Assembly: GCA_023387235.1 (NCBI GenBank)
Contig: JAEWIJ010000139.1
Span: forward strand, 1 to 22,769
DNA from: Pseudomonadota bacterium
GTDB taxonomy: Bacteria > Pseudomonadota > Alphaproteobacteria > Rhizobiales > Hyphomicrobiaceae
Direction: 5' to 3'
Length of the DNA stretch: 22,769 bases
Below are positions 1-7,794 of this stretch, one piece after another. The position numbers and the translations under genes are program-made. Below the pieces are notes generated by a model that was not told where the DNA came from, searched no databases, and saw only the letters and a program-made list of their open reading frames with translations. Each line of letters starts with the position of its first letter. The first letter of the stretch is position 1.

Positions 1-87
1 TAAGCTGCGCTGCGGCGTCCCGGGTCTGCGGCAAGGACATCATCGCTGCGGCTCCATCGCTGCCGGTTGAGCGCCGGATATGTGAGT

Positions 88-121
88 GACGCCGCCTCGA
101 TTCAAGATCAGCGGCGGCGTC
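88..121. terminator. Hairpin downstream of eno
   Basis: A perfect 9-bp inverted repeat (88-96 with 113-121) encloses a 16-base loop. It lies about 100 bases past the eno stop codon, so it could end eno transcription. Neither strand has a T-run after the stem, so it is not a classical intrinsic terminator. I recognise no gene in the rest of 1-225. Confidence 0.35.
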
Positions 122-225
122 AATAGGCCGTCCTATATGTCAAAACCGTGTCAACTTCCACCCCCAACACGCAGGCCTTCCACGTGTTATTCGCAAGGGT
201 GGCACATGATGTCGCGGGCACGCGC

Positions 226-1518
226 TCAGGAGCCGCCGCCGGCTCCCCGGATGACCGATCGGCCGGCGTAGTTCGCGACGTCGCCGAGCTGCTCCTCGAT
301 GCGGATGAGCTGGTTGTATTTGGCAAGGCGATCGGAGCGCGAGAGCGAGCCCGTCTTGATCTGGCCGGCATTGGTGGCGACGGCGAGATCGGCAATGGTC
401 GCGTCCTCGGTCTCGCCCGAGCGGTGCGAGATAACGGCCGTGTATCGCGCGCGCTGGGCCATATCGACGGCATCGAGCGTTTCCGTCAGCGAGCCGATCT
501 GGTTGACCTTCACCAGGATGGAATTGGCGATGCCCCTGGAGATGCCCTCGGCGAGGCGCTTCGTGTTGGTTACGAAAAGGTCATCACCGACGAGCTGGCA
601 GCGGTTCCCGATCGCCTGCGTGAGCGCCTTCCAGCCATCCCAGTCGTCCTCGGACATGCCATCCTCGATGGACACGATCGGATAGCGGGCGACGAGATCG
701 GCGAGATACTTGGCCATGCCGGCGCCGTCGAGCGACTTGCCCTCGCCCTCAAGTGCGTACTTGCCGCCCTTGTAGAACTCCGTCGCCGCGCAATCGAGCG
801 CCAGCACGACGTCGTCGCCGGGCTTGTAGCCGGCCCGCTCGATGGACTTCATGATGAAGCCGAGCGCTTCGTCGGCGCTCTTGAGGTTCGGGGCGAAGCC
901 GCCCTCGTCACCGACGTTGGTCGCGTGGCTGGCATCGTGCAGGCCTTTGCGGAGCGTATGGAAGACCTCGGCGCCCATGCGGATGGCGTCGGCGCAGGTC
1001 TCCGCTCCGACCGGCATGATCATGAATTCCTGGATGTCGATCGGGTTGTCCGCGTGCGCGCCACCATTGATGATGTTCATCATCGGCACGGGAAGGACGC
1101 GGGCATTGGTGCCGCCGATGTAGCGGTAGAGCGGGAGGTTGCTCGCGAGTGCGGCGGCCTTGGCCGTGGCCAGCGATACGCCGAGGATGGCGTTGGCGCC
1201 GAGCCGGGACTTGTTCGGCGTGCCGTCGAGGCTGATGAGGGCCGCGTCGATGCGGCGCTGCTCCTCGGCATCCATGCCGGAAAGCGCGTCGAAGATCTCG
1301 CCGTTCACCGCGTCGACGGCCTTGAGAACGCCCTTGCCGAGAAATCGGGACTTGTCGCCGTCACGCAGCTCATTGGCCTCGTGTGCGCCCGTCGAGGCGC
1401 CCGAGGGAACGGCAGCGCGGCCCACCGAGCCGTCCTCCAGCGTGACGTCGACCTCGACGGTCGGATTGCCGCGGCTGTCGAGGATTTCGCGGCCGATGAT
1501 ATCGACGATGGCTGTCAT
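226..1518 (-). CDS. eno: Enolase (phosphopyruvate hydratase)
   Basis: Enolase interconverts 2-phosphoglycerate and phosphoenolpyruvate in cytosolic glycolysis and gluconeogenesis. The 430-residue length matches bacterial enolases. The N-terminus carries the family start (IxREILDSRGNPTVEV), followed by the substrate loop SGASTGAHEA. The middle holds the metal-site segment SIEDGMSEDDW, and the C-terminal half has the strongly conserved SHRSGETED and the lysine of QIKTGS. The ATG at 1518 is preceded on the minus strand by a GGAG-type ribosome site about 8 bases away, and the protein begins exactly where family members do. The CAP lipoprotein gene lies 114 bases upstream on the same strand, with a possible eno promoter in the gap. 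Nothing is truncated or odd. Identification is essentially certain. Confidence 0.98.
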   Translation of the reverse strand: MTAIVDIIGREILDSRGNPTVEVDVTLEDGSVGRAAVPSGASTGAHEANELRDGDKSRFLGKGVLKAVDAVNGEIFDALSGMDAEEQRRIDAALISLDGTPNKSRLGANAILGVSLATAKAAALASNLPLYRYIGGTNARVLPVPMMNIINGGAHADNPIDIQEFMIMPVGAETCADAIRMGAEVFHTLRKGLHDASHATNVGDEGGFAPNLKSADEALGFIMKSIERAGYKPGDDVVLALDCAATEFYKGGKYALEGEGKSLDGAGMAKYLADLVARYPIVSIEDGMSEDDWDGWKALTQAIGNRCQLVGDDLFVTNTKRLAEGISRGIANSILVKVNQIGSLTETLDAVDMAQRARYTAVISHRSGETEDATIADLAVATNAGQIKTGSLSRSDRLAKYNQLIRIEEQLGDVANYAGRSVIRGAGGGS

Positions 1519-1557
1519 GGCGGGCTCCGATCGGCATGAGGGGGTGTTTGGGCGCGG

Positions 1558-1586
1558 GTATAGCCCGCGCGCGCCGGAACGGAAAG
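1558..1586 (-). promoter_or_regulatory. Possible eno promoter
   Basis: On the minus strand a CTTTCC hexamer (1581-1586) lies 17 bases before CTATAC (1558-1563), a -10 form common in alphaproteobacteria. The implied 5' leader is about 30-35 bases. The -10 element sits in the loop of a small GC-rich inverted repeat (1552-1558 with 1564-1570). The -35 match is weak, so this is a candidate only. Confidence 0.3.
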
Positions 1587-1632
1587 CCGATCGGAAGGAG
1601 AAGGACTAAAGCGGTTGCTGCAACGCGTGCGC

Positions 1633-2295
1633 TTACAACCGCGAACCGATGACCAGGGTCCAGAAAGTCTTGAACTCGGTCTTGGGATCGTGAACCAGGG
1701 CGAGCCCTATGTGCTGGGCCTCGGGCTGCAGGAGATTCTTGTTGTGGCCGGGGCTGTCCTGCCAGCCCTTCAGCACTTCGTTGAAGCTCGCCTGCCCGGT
1801 CCCGACGTTCTCGGCTGCGAGCTTGGCACTATAGCCGGCGCGCTTCACGCGGTCCCAGGGGTTCGAGCCGTCGGAGCCGTAGTGCGAGATGCGGTCCCAC
1901 TTGGCGAGGTCCTGGGCGTGCGCCCGGGCGGCCGTGGTGAGCTCGGCATCGAGCTTCAGGGGCTTCAGGCCCTTGGTGCGGCGGTAATTGTTGATTGCGT
2001 CGCGCGCAGCCTCGGGATTGAGGGCGGCGTGGGAATAGTCGCGATCGGCAAGGGCGCCCTTGGGTGCGCGCTCCGAGGGCTTGCCGACGCTCGGAGGCGC
2101 GAGGCTGGCGGTGCGCTGGCTGCTCTCGACGCGGGTCGGGGTGCGGGAGGTGAGATCGCTGCCGAGTGAGGCCTGCCGGGCCGATCTCGCGGACATCGTC
2201 GGGCTCTCTGCGAAACCCGAGGTCAACGTGCTGGAACTCATGCCGCAACCGGTCGTCAAGAGCGCGACCGAAACCCCCACCAGCACGCGATACAT
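1633..2295 (-). CDS. CAP-domain (SCP/PR-1-like) lipoprotein
   Basis: This is a 220-residue predicted lipoprotein. Residues 1-17 form a short signal peptide ending in the lipobox LTTGC, with Cys17 as the lipidated residue. Residues 18-90 are a Ser/Thr/Ala-rich low-complexity linker. Residues from about 92 to 218 form a CAP (SCP-like extracellular) domain with its typical segments: HYGSDGSNPWDRV, AENVGTG and WQDSPGHNKNLL. Bacterial CAP proteins are envelope or secreted proteins whose biochemical role is mostly unknown; no enzymatic activity should be assumed. The ATG at 2295 has an AGGAG ribosome site 9 bases upstream on its strand. It is codirectional with eno and 114 bases away, so probably transcribed separately. 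A CtrA-like box lies about 75 bases upstream of its start. Confidence 0.9.
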   Translation of the reverse strand: MYRVLVGVSVALLTTGCGMSSSTLTSGFAESPTMSARSARQASLGSDLTSRTPTRVESSQRTASLAPPSVGKPSERAPKGALADRDYSHAALNPEAARDAINNYRRTKGLKPLKLDAELTTAARAHAQDLAKWDRISHYGSDGSNPWDRVKRAGYSAKLAAENVGTGQASFNEVLKGWQDSPGHNKNLLQPEAQHIGLALVHDPKTEFKTFWTLVIGSRL

Positions 2296-2916
2296 GGCTC
2301 AACTCCTGCCGTCCGACGCGCAACAAACCCAGCACTAACAAGCCCAGCATTAACTATGCGGCCGGGTGGTTAAATTGCCGTTAACGATGCGCGCACGGAA
2401 GTATGCTCCCTCGAGCAGGGCCGGCAGCCATTCGCATCCGTGTCTTGCAGATCCCCTGAGCGATCCCGGAACTTCCGGGAGCGCTGCCTCACCTGCACCG
2501 GGCGCGTGTGAAAGCCGTCCTGTAGGGCCATAAGAGACGGAATCTTCGTGACATTAATTGGGCCGGAGACCCGCTCGCGGCAAATAATGTGCAGGTCGCC
2601 CGTGGCCGGTGGCGCGCACCCCGCGCCGGCCGGCGCGAATCGGGGGCGATTTTGCTTGGCGGATTTGTTGCGGTCTTTCAGAATGCTGTTGATTCTACTT
2701 TGATTCGTCCGGGTTGAGGGGCCCGGCGGCGGGCATTTCGCGAGCGAACGCAGAAAATCCCGCCTGAGATCCGGTGGCGTATGCAGGGGTGCGCCTCGCC
2801 GGAATTCCCAAGTGTGTCGGGTGAGGCCGGGTCGTGTTGGGCCGCGGTCGTCAGCGCATTGTCGCCTGTATCGGCGCGGCTCGGAGGCAGACGGCGGTTT
2901 GCTAGGGGGCAAAAAC
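2296..2916. other. 621-base gene-free region
   Basis: No convincing gene is present: the open frames on either strand here lack family motifs and ribosome sites. The region holds the CtrA-like box (2370-2385), a 7-bp hairpin (2464-2470 with 2474-2480) and a perfect 16-base GC palindrome (2622-2637). It also has a direct repeat of TTGATTC at 2689-2695 and 2700-2706, 11 bases apart. It separates divergent transcription units, so it should hold the promoters of the CAP gene and of the two-gene ATPase cassette. I could not define a -35/-10 pair for the cassette. Confidence 0.5.
2370..2385. promoter_or_regulatory. CtrA-type box, TTAA-N7-TTAAC
   Basis: TTAA (2370-2373), seven bases, then TTAAC (2381-2385) exactly fit the published CtrA full-site pattern of alphaproteobacteria. 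A further TTAAC is at 2350-2354. The site is 75-90 bases upstream of the CAP lipoprotein start and inside a long gene-free stretch, where a promoter would be expected. Binding is inferred from pattern alone; the AT-rich word could occur by chance, though it is unusual in such GC-rich DNA. Confidence 0.45.
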
Positions 2917-4062
2917 ATGGCGGTGGCGGTACTGGATGCGCCTCGCGCCACACCGGCGCGGGTTGATGCGCTCCGGGTCGGCGCGCTCGTGCTCGTGCGG
3001 CTGTCGATCGGCGAGGGCGGTGCCGGCGAGGCGGAGTTGGCGCGGGATCTGCAACCGCTTGTGACGCCTGTGGTCGACGTCGGCGAGTGGCGGCTGCTGC
3101 TGGGACGGCTCGTCGCGGCACAGATCAAGGATCAGCTCGTCGCGCGCCGGAGCAACCGGCTGCACGCGACGACGGCGGGACGGCGACAGGCGCGCCAGTT
3201 CCTCGGTGCCGATCTGAGCGGGAACGACGACTGGGTGACGGTGCGGGACGGCCTGCTCGTCGCTCGCGCATTGGGAACGCCGGCCCTGCCGGCGCGGCGC
3301 CTCAAGGCGCTCGGGAAGATCGAGGGACTGCGAAGCGCGATCGTGATCGCCGCGCACGGCTTGAAGCCTCGTGCCGCCGCGAGCGCTTCTCGACTGCGGA
3401 ACGATCTGGCGCTGCTGGCCCTGGACCGTGCGTTCGGCAACCGCCTGCAGCGCGACCTTGGCGCCAAGTCCGGGCTCTCGGCGAAGGCGGCGCGCCTGCT
3501 CGCGGGCCAGCTTTCGGTCCGTCCGCGCGATTTCGGCTCGGACAGCCGGCTCGTCGCGGGGCTCGCGGCGGAGGCTGTCGGTGTGACCAGCAGCACGCTG
3601 CCGGCACTGCGGCTTGCGCTATTGCGCAGGTTCGTTGCGGGTGATCTCGAGTGGCCGGTGGCTGTGCCGAAGGCGCAAGAGGCGCCCGCGAAGCCGCCGA
3701 CGCCGACCCCGGCTGTCGTGCAGCAACTGCGGCCGGCGCCGGCGCCAGCGCCGGTAGGGCGGCCAGGTCCCGAAGCCTTCGCGCGCGCCGTGAGCGATGT
3801 GGCGCGGCCGCTCGCGACCGGCGGATGGTCGGGCAGCCGCAAGGTCTACATCTCACAAGTCTGGGCAGCGATCGCGGAGCGATATGCCGGCTGGGGACTG
3901 AGCGAGATCGAGTTCAAGGCGATGCTCACGGAAGCGCATCGCACGGGATTGCTGGTGCTCGGGACGTCGGATCTGCGCGACAAGCGCGACCTCGACGAGA
4001 TCCAGGCCTCGGCGACGGTATTCAAGAACACGGTCTGGCACTTCGTGCGCGTCGAGGATTAG
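2917..4062 (+). CDS. Uncharacterised protein with winged-helix-like ends; partner of dual ATPase
   Basis: The product is 381 residues, cytosolic (no signal or membrane segment), and I cannot name its family. Residues about 35-97 look like a winged helix: helices, then an RLHATTAGRRQARQFLG tail like that ending PadR-type domains. Residues 105-245 are Arg/Ala/Leu-rich and helical. Residues 250-285 are a Pro/Ala linker. Residues 308-381 form a separate compact module (VYISQVW... EFKAMLTEAHRTGLL... WHFVRVE), again suggestive of a winged helix. The ATG at 2917 is chosen because CTAGGGGG precedes it by 7 bases; a longer frame runs upstream without a ribosome site. The stop is 63 bases before the dual-ATPase start, so the two are probably co-transcribed. 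A DNA-binding adaptor role is inference. Confidence 0.75.
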   Translation: MAVAVLDAPRATPARVDALRVGALVLVRLSIGEGGAGEAELARDLQPLVTPVVDVGEWRLLLGRLVAAQIKDQLVARRSNRLHATTAGRRQARQFLGADLSGNDDWVTVRDGLLVARALGTPALPARRLKALGKIEGLRSAIVIAAHGLKPRAAASASRLRNDLALLALDRAFGNRLQRDLGAKSGLSAKAARLLAGQLSVRPRDFGSDSRLVAGLAAEAVGVTSSTLPALRLALLRRFVAGDLEWPVAVPKAQEAPAKPPTPTPAVVQQLRPAPAPAPVGRPGPEAFARAVSDVARPLATGGWSGSRKVYISQVWAAIAERYAGWGLSEIEFKAMLTEAHRTGLLVLGTSDLRDKRDLDEIQASATVFKNTVWHFVRVED

Positions 4063-4125
4063 TCGAGCAGTGGCATCGGTGCCCTGGGGGCCATCACTTC
4101 AATTGCGTCGAGGAACAAGAACAAC

Positions 4126-7100
4126 ATGCAGCGTGCGGTAGACAGCGCGGCCCCGGTCGAGAGTTTTGCATCGGCATTCGAGCACTCGATCACCTGGGAA
4201 GACGATATCTGGAGCGCGGACCCCGTCGACGTGGCGGCCGTGCACAAGCAGGCGCGCGCGAAATTCCAAAGCACGCTCGAGTCGATCGTGAAGGCGGAAG
4301 ACGGCGCCGCTACGCCGGCGCGCCTTCTGCTGTTCCACGGCCAGTCCGGCGCCGGCAAGACGCATCTCATCCGCGCCTTGAGGACGAGCAGTCATCGTGC
4401 CGGCACCGCCTACTTCGGCTATGCGCAGATGACGCCGGACGTGGCGAGCTATGCCGACTATTACCTCCGCCGCCTCGTCGCTTCGCTCGAAAAGCCTTAC
4501 GATCCGGACGGCGAGTGCGAGAGCGGCCTTGCGCGGTTGACGAACAAGCTCGCCGCTGCGGCCCTCAGCGACGAGCAGCTCAACGAGCTGACGGAAGCGA
4601 AGCTCGACGAGGACCAGCTCGCCAAACTGATCATCAAGCTCGCCGACGAGATCGTCGCCAATCCGTCGTTCGCGGATCAGGAGCTCGACATCAATATCGT
4701 GCGCGCCTTGCTGTACCTGCAGCGCGCCGACCCGCGCATCGACCAGCGCGTGCGCCAGTACCTTCACGGCCGCCCGCTCAACGAGCTTTCGCAGTCGTCC
4801 GTCGCCGCGCTCGACCCGAGCAGCGGTGAAGGCCGCGCCTTCGAGATCATGGAAAGTCTCGGCAAGCTCATGTGGACGGTCGATCGCGCCGCGCTCGTCT
4901 TCTGCATCGACCAGGTCGAGGATCTGCGCTTCTTCCCCGATGCCGATGACCGCTTTCAGAAGGCCGTGCGCGATCTCATCCAGATTGCGAACCGTGTGCC
5001 GACGGCGCTGATCATCATCTCCTGCCTCGGCGATTTCTACGACCAGATGCGCGGCGTGCTCGCGCAGTCCTACATCGACCGCGTGGAGAAGGCGGGCCCT
5101 GTCGCGTTGCTCGAGAACCGCACGGCCGACGAAGCGCGGCTCATCCTCTCGCGCCGTGTCGAGCAGCACGCGATTGCGCGCGGCGTCGATCCGGCAGCCG
5201 CCGACCTGACGAAGCTTTTCGGGGCCGACTTCGTGGCCGAGCTCGGTGGGCTCTCGACCCGTCGCCTGCTGGAGGATGCGCAGGCGCGTCTCAAGAGCCG
5301 CGAAGCGGAAATGCCGGCCGACGAGCCCGAGGAGGCCGAGGGCGCGGGCTTCATCTCGACGCTCGCCGCGGCACTCGGCTTCGGCCTCGGTGGAGGCGCG
5401 GAGAGCACACCCGCAGCCGGCCAGATCGACTTCCGCGCGAGCTGGGAGCGTTTCGCGAGCCTCTCCGAAGCCGAGATGCCTTCGGACGACCAGGAGCTGC
5501 TCGGCGTGCTGACCTCCGCGCTCGAGCTGGCGCGCGCCGAATGGGGCTCCGGCGTCACGCTCTCCATGCGCCGCGCCGATCTCGGCGACGACTTGCCCGC
5601 CACCGACGTCACGGTCACGCACGCCACCGGCATCATGCAGAAGACACGCGTCTTCATCTGCAATCGCCCGACGCAGGGCGGCGGACTCAAACGCCAGCTC
5701 GACAAGGTGCTCTCGAGCCTCTCTGCGGCGAGTGCGGTCATGCTGCGCGCAAGCGACTACCCGCCGCCGCGCAAGAACCAGACCGCGCAGGCCTTCCGCA
5801 AGTTCCGCGAGAGCGGCGGCCGCACGCTCGTCGTGCCCATGACCGAGTGGGAGCGCATGATGACCGTGCGCGAGTTCCACGCGCGTCATCGCACGGACCC
5901 CGGTTTCAACGGCTGGCTCGAGCAGGCGAAGCTGCTGTCCGGCCTCTCCGTGCTTGCGCAGCTTTTGCGCCTCGATCTTCTCGGCGCGCCGATGCCCATG
6001 GGTGACGCACCCGCACGGCGCCGTGCTGCGGAGATGCCCGAGCCGGCCGAGCAGAGTAATCTCGTGACGCTGCCCTGGGCAAAGGCACCGCCGGAAGCCC
6101 CGCGCGACGGGCACAGCCTGCCGAGCCTGCAGAGCCGTCTCGCGGATTGGACGGGATGGACCTCGGGCGGCGCGCCCGCGCCTGCGCCAGCCAATGCCAC
6201 GGGCGAAGACGAGCAGCAGGATCTGCCGCTCAGCGTCATTCTCGACGAGCACGGCTCGCACGTGTCGAGCATTCTTGCCGGCCGCGAGATCGGCGGACGC
6301 GGCAAGAGCATCACGCTCAACAAGGACGTGCTCAAGCGCCACACGGCGGTGCTCGGCGGCTCCGGCTCCGGTAAGACGACGCTCGCGCTCTGTCTCATCG
6401 AGCAGCTTCTGATGAACGGCACGCCGGTCATCCTGCTCGACCGCAAGGGCGATCTCTGCTCGTACGCCAATCCGGAAGTCTGGCGCGGACGCGATGACGA
6501 TCCGAGCGAAGCCGGCAGCCTGCGCGAGCGGCTCGGCGACCAGATCGACGTTGCCGTTTACACGCCGGGGCGCGCCTCCGGCCGGCCGATTTCGATCACG
6601 CTCCTGCCGACAGGGATCAATGAGCTTCCGGAGCACGAGCAGCAGCTTCTCGCCAATCTCTCGGCGGCCGCGCTCGGCGACATGCTGCATCTGAAGAACT
6701 CGGCGACGCATCAGAAGCAGTCGGGCACGCTCTCCGTCGCGCTGCGCATTCTCGGCTCGCGCTTTGCAACGGAGGTCGGCCTCGCCGATCTCATTCACCT
6801 GCTCGAGGACGAGGATCCCGAGCTCACCGAGCTCACGCAGCGCATGGATCCTTCGGGCAAGATCCGCCGCGATCTCGTCGCGCAGCTCGACAGCCTTCGC
6901 CACCGCAATGCCGCGCTCTTCGAGACGGGCGGCGAGCCGCTGCGCATGGAATCGCTGCTCGGCATCGGTCCGCACGCGCGCCCCGACGGCCGTACGCGCC
7001 TGTCGATCATCTACACGGGCTTTCTCGGCGACAACGAGAACATCCTCTTCTGGGTCTCGCAGTTCCTCTCGGAGGCGCTGCGCTTCTGCCAGCGCAATCC

Positions 7101-7551
7101 CAACGACGAGCTGCAGGCCGTCGTGATGCTCGACGAGGCCGATCTCTACATCCCGGCCAATGCCAAGCCGGCGACCGCCGAGCCGCTGCAGAGCCTCTTG
7201 AAGCGCGCGCGTTCCGCCGGTCTCGGCCTCATGCTCGCGACGCAGTCGCCCGGCGATCTCGACTACAAGTCGCGCGATCAGATCACGAGCTGGTTCATCG
7301 GTCGCGTGCGAGAGGATACGGCGCTCAGGAAGCTCAAGGCTGCCTTCCAGAGCGAGTCGGGCCTCGATCCGGCGGCCGTGCTGCCGCATCAGACCGTCGG
7401 CGAATTCCATCTCGTGCAGGAAGGTCTCGTGCGCGCGCTCAAAGCGCAGCGTTCGCTCATCACGGCCGAGCAGGTGCCCTTCGATCGCATCGAGCAGCTT
7501 GGCTTCGAAACCAAAGGTCAGGGCGACAGGCAGCTGAGGCTGTTTGGATAA
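4126..7551 (+). CDS. Dual ATPase: N-terminal AAA domain fused to HerA/DUF87-like translocase domain
   Basis: The product is 1141 residues with two separate P-loop domains. The first has Walker A GQSGAGKTH (72-80) and a Walker B-like strand ALVFCIDQVED (256-266), followed by a helical lid with an ENRTADEARLIL segment typical of AAA/STAND-like ATPases. Residues 385-425 are an acidic, then Gly-rich, linker. Residues 430-620 are an alpha/beta region I cannot assign. Residues 620-700 are Pro/Ala-rich. The second ATPase has GGSGSGKTT (744-752), LLDRKGDL, Walker B VVMLDEADLY (999-1008), the ATQSPGDLD sensor segment (1038-1046) and GRVRED near 1060. This order resembles HerA/VirB4/FtsK-type DNA translocases. 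No membrane segments are seen. Codon use is like its neighbours, so recent transfer is not evident. It is probably co-transcribed with the upstream 381-residue gene. The enzyme class is secure; the biological role is unknown. Confidence 0.9.
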   Translation: MQRAVDSAAPVESFASAFEHSITWEDDIWSADPVDVAAVHKQARAKFQSTLESIVKAEDGAATPARLLLFHGQSGAGKTHLIRALRTSSHRAGTAYFGYAQMTPDVASYADYYLRRLVASLEKPYDPDGECESGLARLTNKLAAAALSDEQLNELTEAKLDEDQLAKLIIKLADEIVANPSFADQELDINIVRALLYLQRADPRIDQRVRQYLHGRPLNELSQSSVAALDPSSGEGRAFEIMESLGKLMWTVDRAALVFCIDQVEDLRFFPDADDRFQKAVRDLIQIANRVPTALIIISCLGDFYDQMRGVLAQSYIDRVEKAGPVALLENRTADEARLILSRRVEQHAIARGVDPAAADLTKLFGADFVAELGGLSTRRLLEDAQARLKSREAEMPADEPEEAEGAGFISTLAAALGFGLGGGAESTPAAGQIDFRASWERFASLSEAEMPSDDQELLGVLTSALELARAEWGSGVTLSMRRADLGDDLPATDVTVTHATGIMQKTRVFICNRPTQGGGLKRQLDKVLSSLSAASAVMLRASDYPPPRKNQTAQAFRKFRESGGRTLVVPMTEWERMMTVREFHARHRTDPGFNGWLEQAKLLSGLSVLAQLLRLDLLGAPMPMGDAPARRRAAEMPEPAEQSNLVTLPWAKAPPEAPRDGHSLPSLQSRLADWTGWTSGGAPAPAPANATGEDEQQDLPLSVILDEHGSHVSSILAGREIGGRGKSITLNKDVLKRHTAVLGGSGSGKTTLALCLIEQLLMNGTPVILLDRKGDLCSYANPEVWRGRDDDPSEAGSLRERLGDQIDVAVYTPGRASGRPISITLLPTGINELPEHEQQLLANLSAAALGDMLHLKNSATHQKQSGTLSVALRILGSRFATEVGLADLIHLLEDEDPELTELTQRMDPSGKIRRDLVAQLDSLRHRNAALFETGGEPLRMESLLGIGPHARPDGRTRLSIIYTGFLGDNENILFWVSQFLSEALRFCQRNPNDELQAVVMLDEADLYIPANAKPATAEPLQSLLKRARSAGLGLMLATQSPGDLDYKSRDQITSWFIGRVREDTALRKLKAAFQSESGLDPAAVLPHQTVGEFHLVQEGLVRALKAQRSLITAEQVPFDRIEQLGFETKGQGDRQLRLFG

Positions 7552-7560
7552 CTATCTTCT

Positions 7561-7676
7561 CCTTCTCCCCGTTCTCACGGGGAGAAGGTCGGGATGAGGG
7601 GCGGCGGCATACGCTGGCATGAGCGCAAGTTTCCGCCCCTCACCCTAACCCTCTCCCCGCAAGTGCGGGGAGAGGG
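7561..7676. repeat. Composite intergenic inverted-repeat element
   Basis: Three nested stems are visible. The left hairpin pairs 7561-7571 with 7578-7588 (11 bp, 6-base loop). The right hairpin pairs 7649-7660 with 7665-7676 (12 bp, AAGT loop). Between them, 7595-7604 pairs with 7633-7642 (10 bp) and continues as GGG/CCC beyond one bulged base. The right half, with its CCCTCACCCTAACCCTCTCCCCGC-like text, resembles intergenic palindromes I know to be common in Rhizobiales genomes. It starts 10 bases after the dual-ATPase stop and may also end its transcription, although no T-run follows the first hairpin. Confidence 0.75.
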
Positions 7677-7714
7677 GATTCTTATTCATTTTGTCCCACG
7701 TGCATGGGGCGTAA

Positions 7715-7773
7715 CCGGCGTGAGGGGCGACCACAGGTGCTCGAGTGGCGCTTGATGCCGCTCCTCACGCCGG
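7715..7773. repeat. 11-bp inverted repeat before the dinB 3' end
   Basis: CCGGCGTGAGG (7715-7725) is matched by its exact reverse complement at 7763-7773, with 37 bases between. It lies just outside the dinB stop codon on the converging side. With the preceding element it fills most of the 243-base gap between the dual ATPase and dinB. It could help terminate the minus-strand dinB transcript, or be a decayed copy of a mobile palindrome. Confidence 0.5.
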
Positions 7774-7794
7774 CGGAATGCAGATCAGAATATT

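Noticed and set aside
1..43. Possible N-terminus of a minus-strand gene leaving the left edge (ATG at 43)
   Set aside because: Only 14 codons are visible with a weak GGAG upstream, too little to support a gene.
148..1539. 463-codon plus-strand frame over eno
   Set aside because: It is antisense to enolase, which is unmistakable, and has the same bias-driven composition as other shadows.
2370..3128. 252-codon minus-strand frame in and beyond the gene-free region
   Set aside because: It is Arg/Pro/Ser-rich, has no ribosome site or domain, and overlaps the start of the cassette.
4099..7410. 1103-codon open frame antisense to the dual ATPase
   Set aside because: It mirrors the plus-strand gene because of its strong third-position G/C bias. 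The plus frame carries two full sets of ATPase motifs, while the minus frame is Arg/Ala/Leu-rich with no motif.
2917..7551. Recent horizontal transfer of the dual-ATPase cassette
   Set aside because: No integrase, tRNA, flanking repeats of insertion type or shift in codon bias is visible; its third-position bias matches the neighbours.
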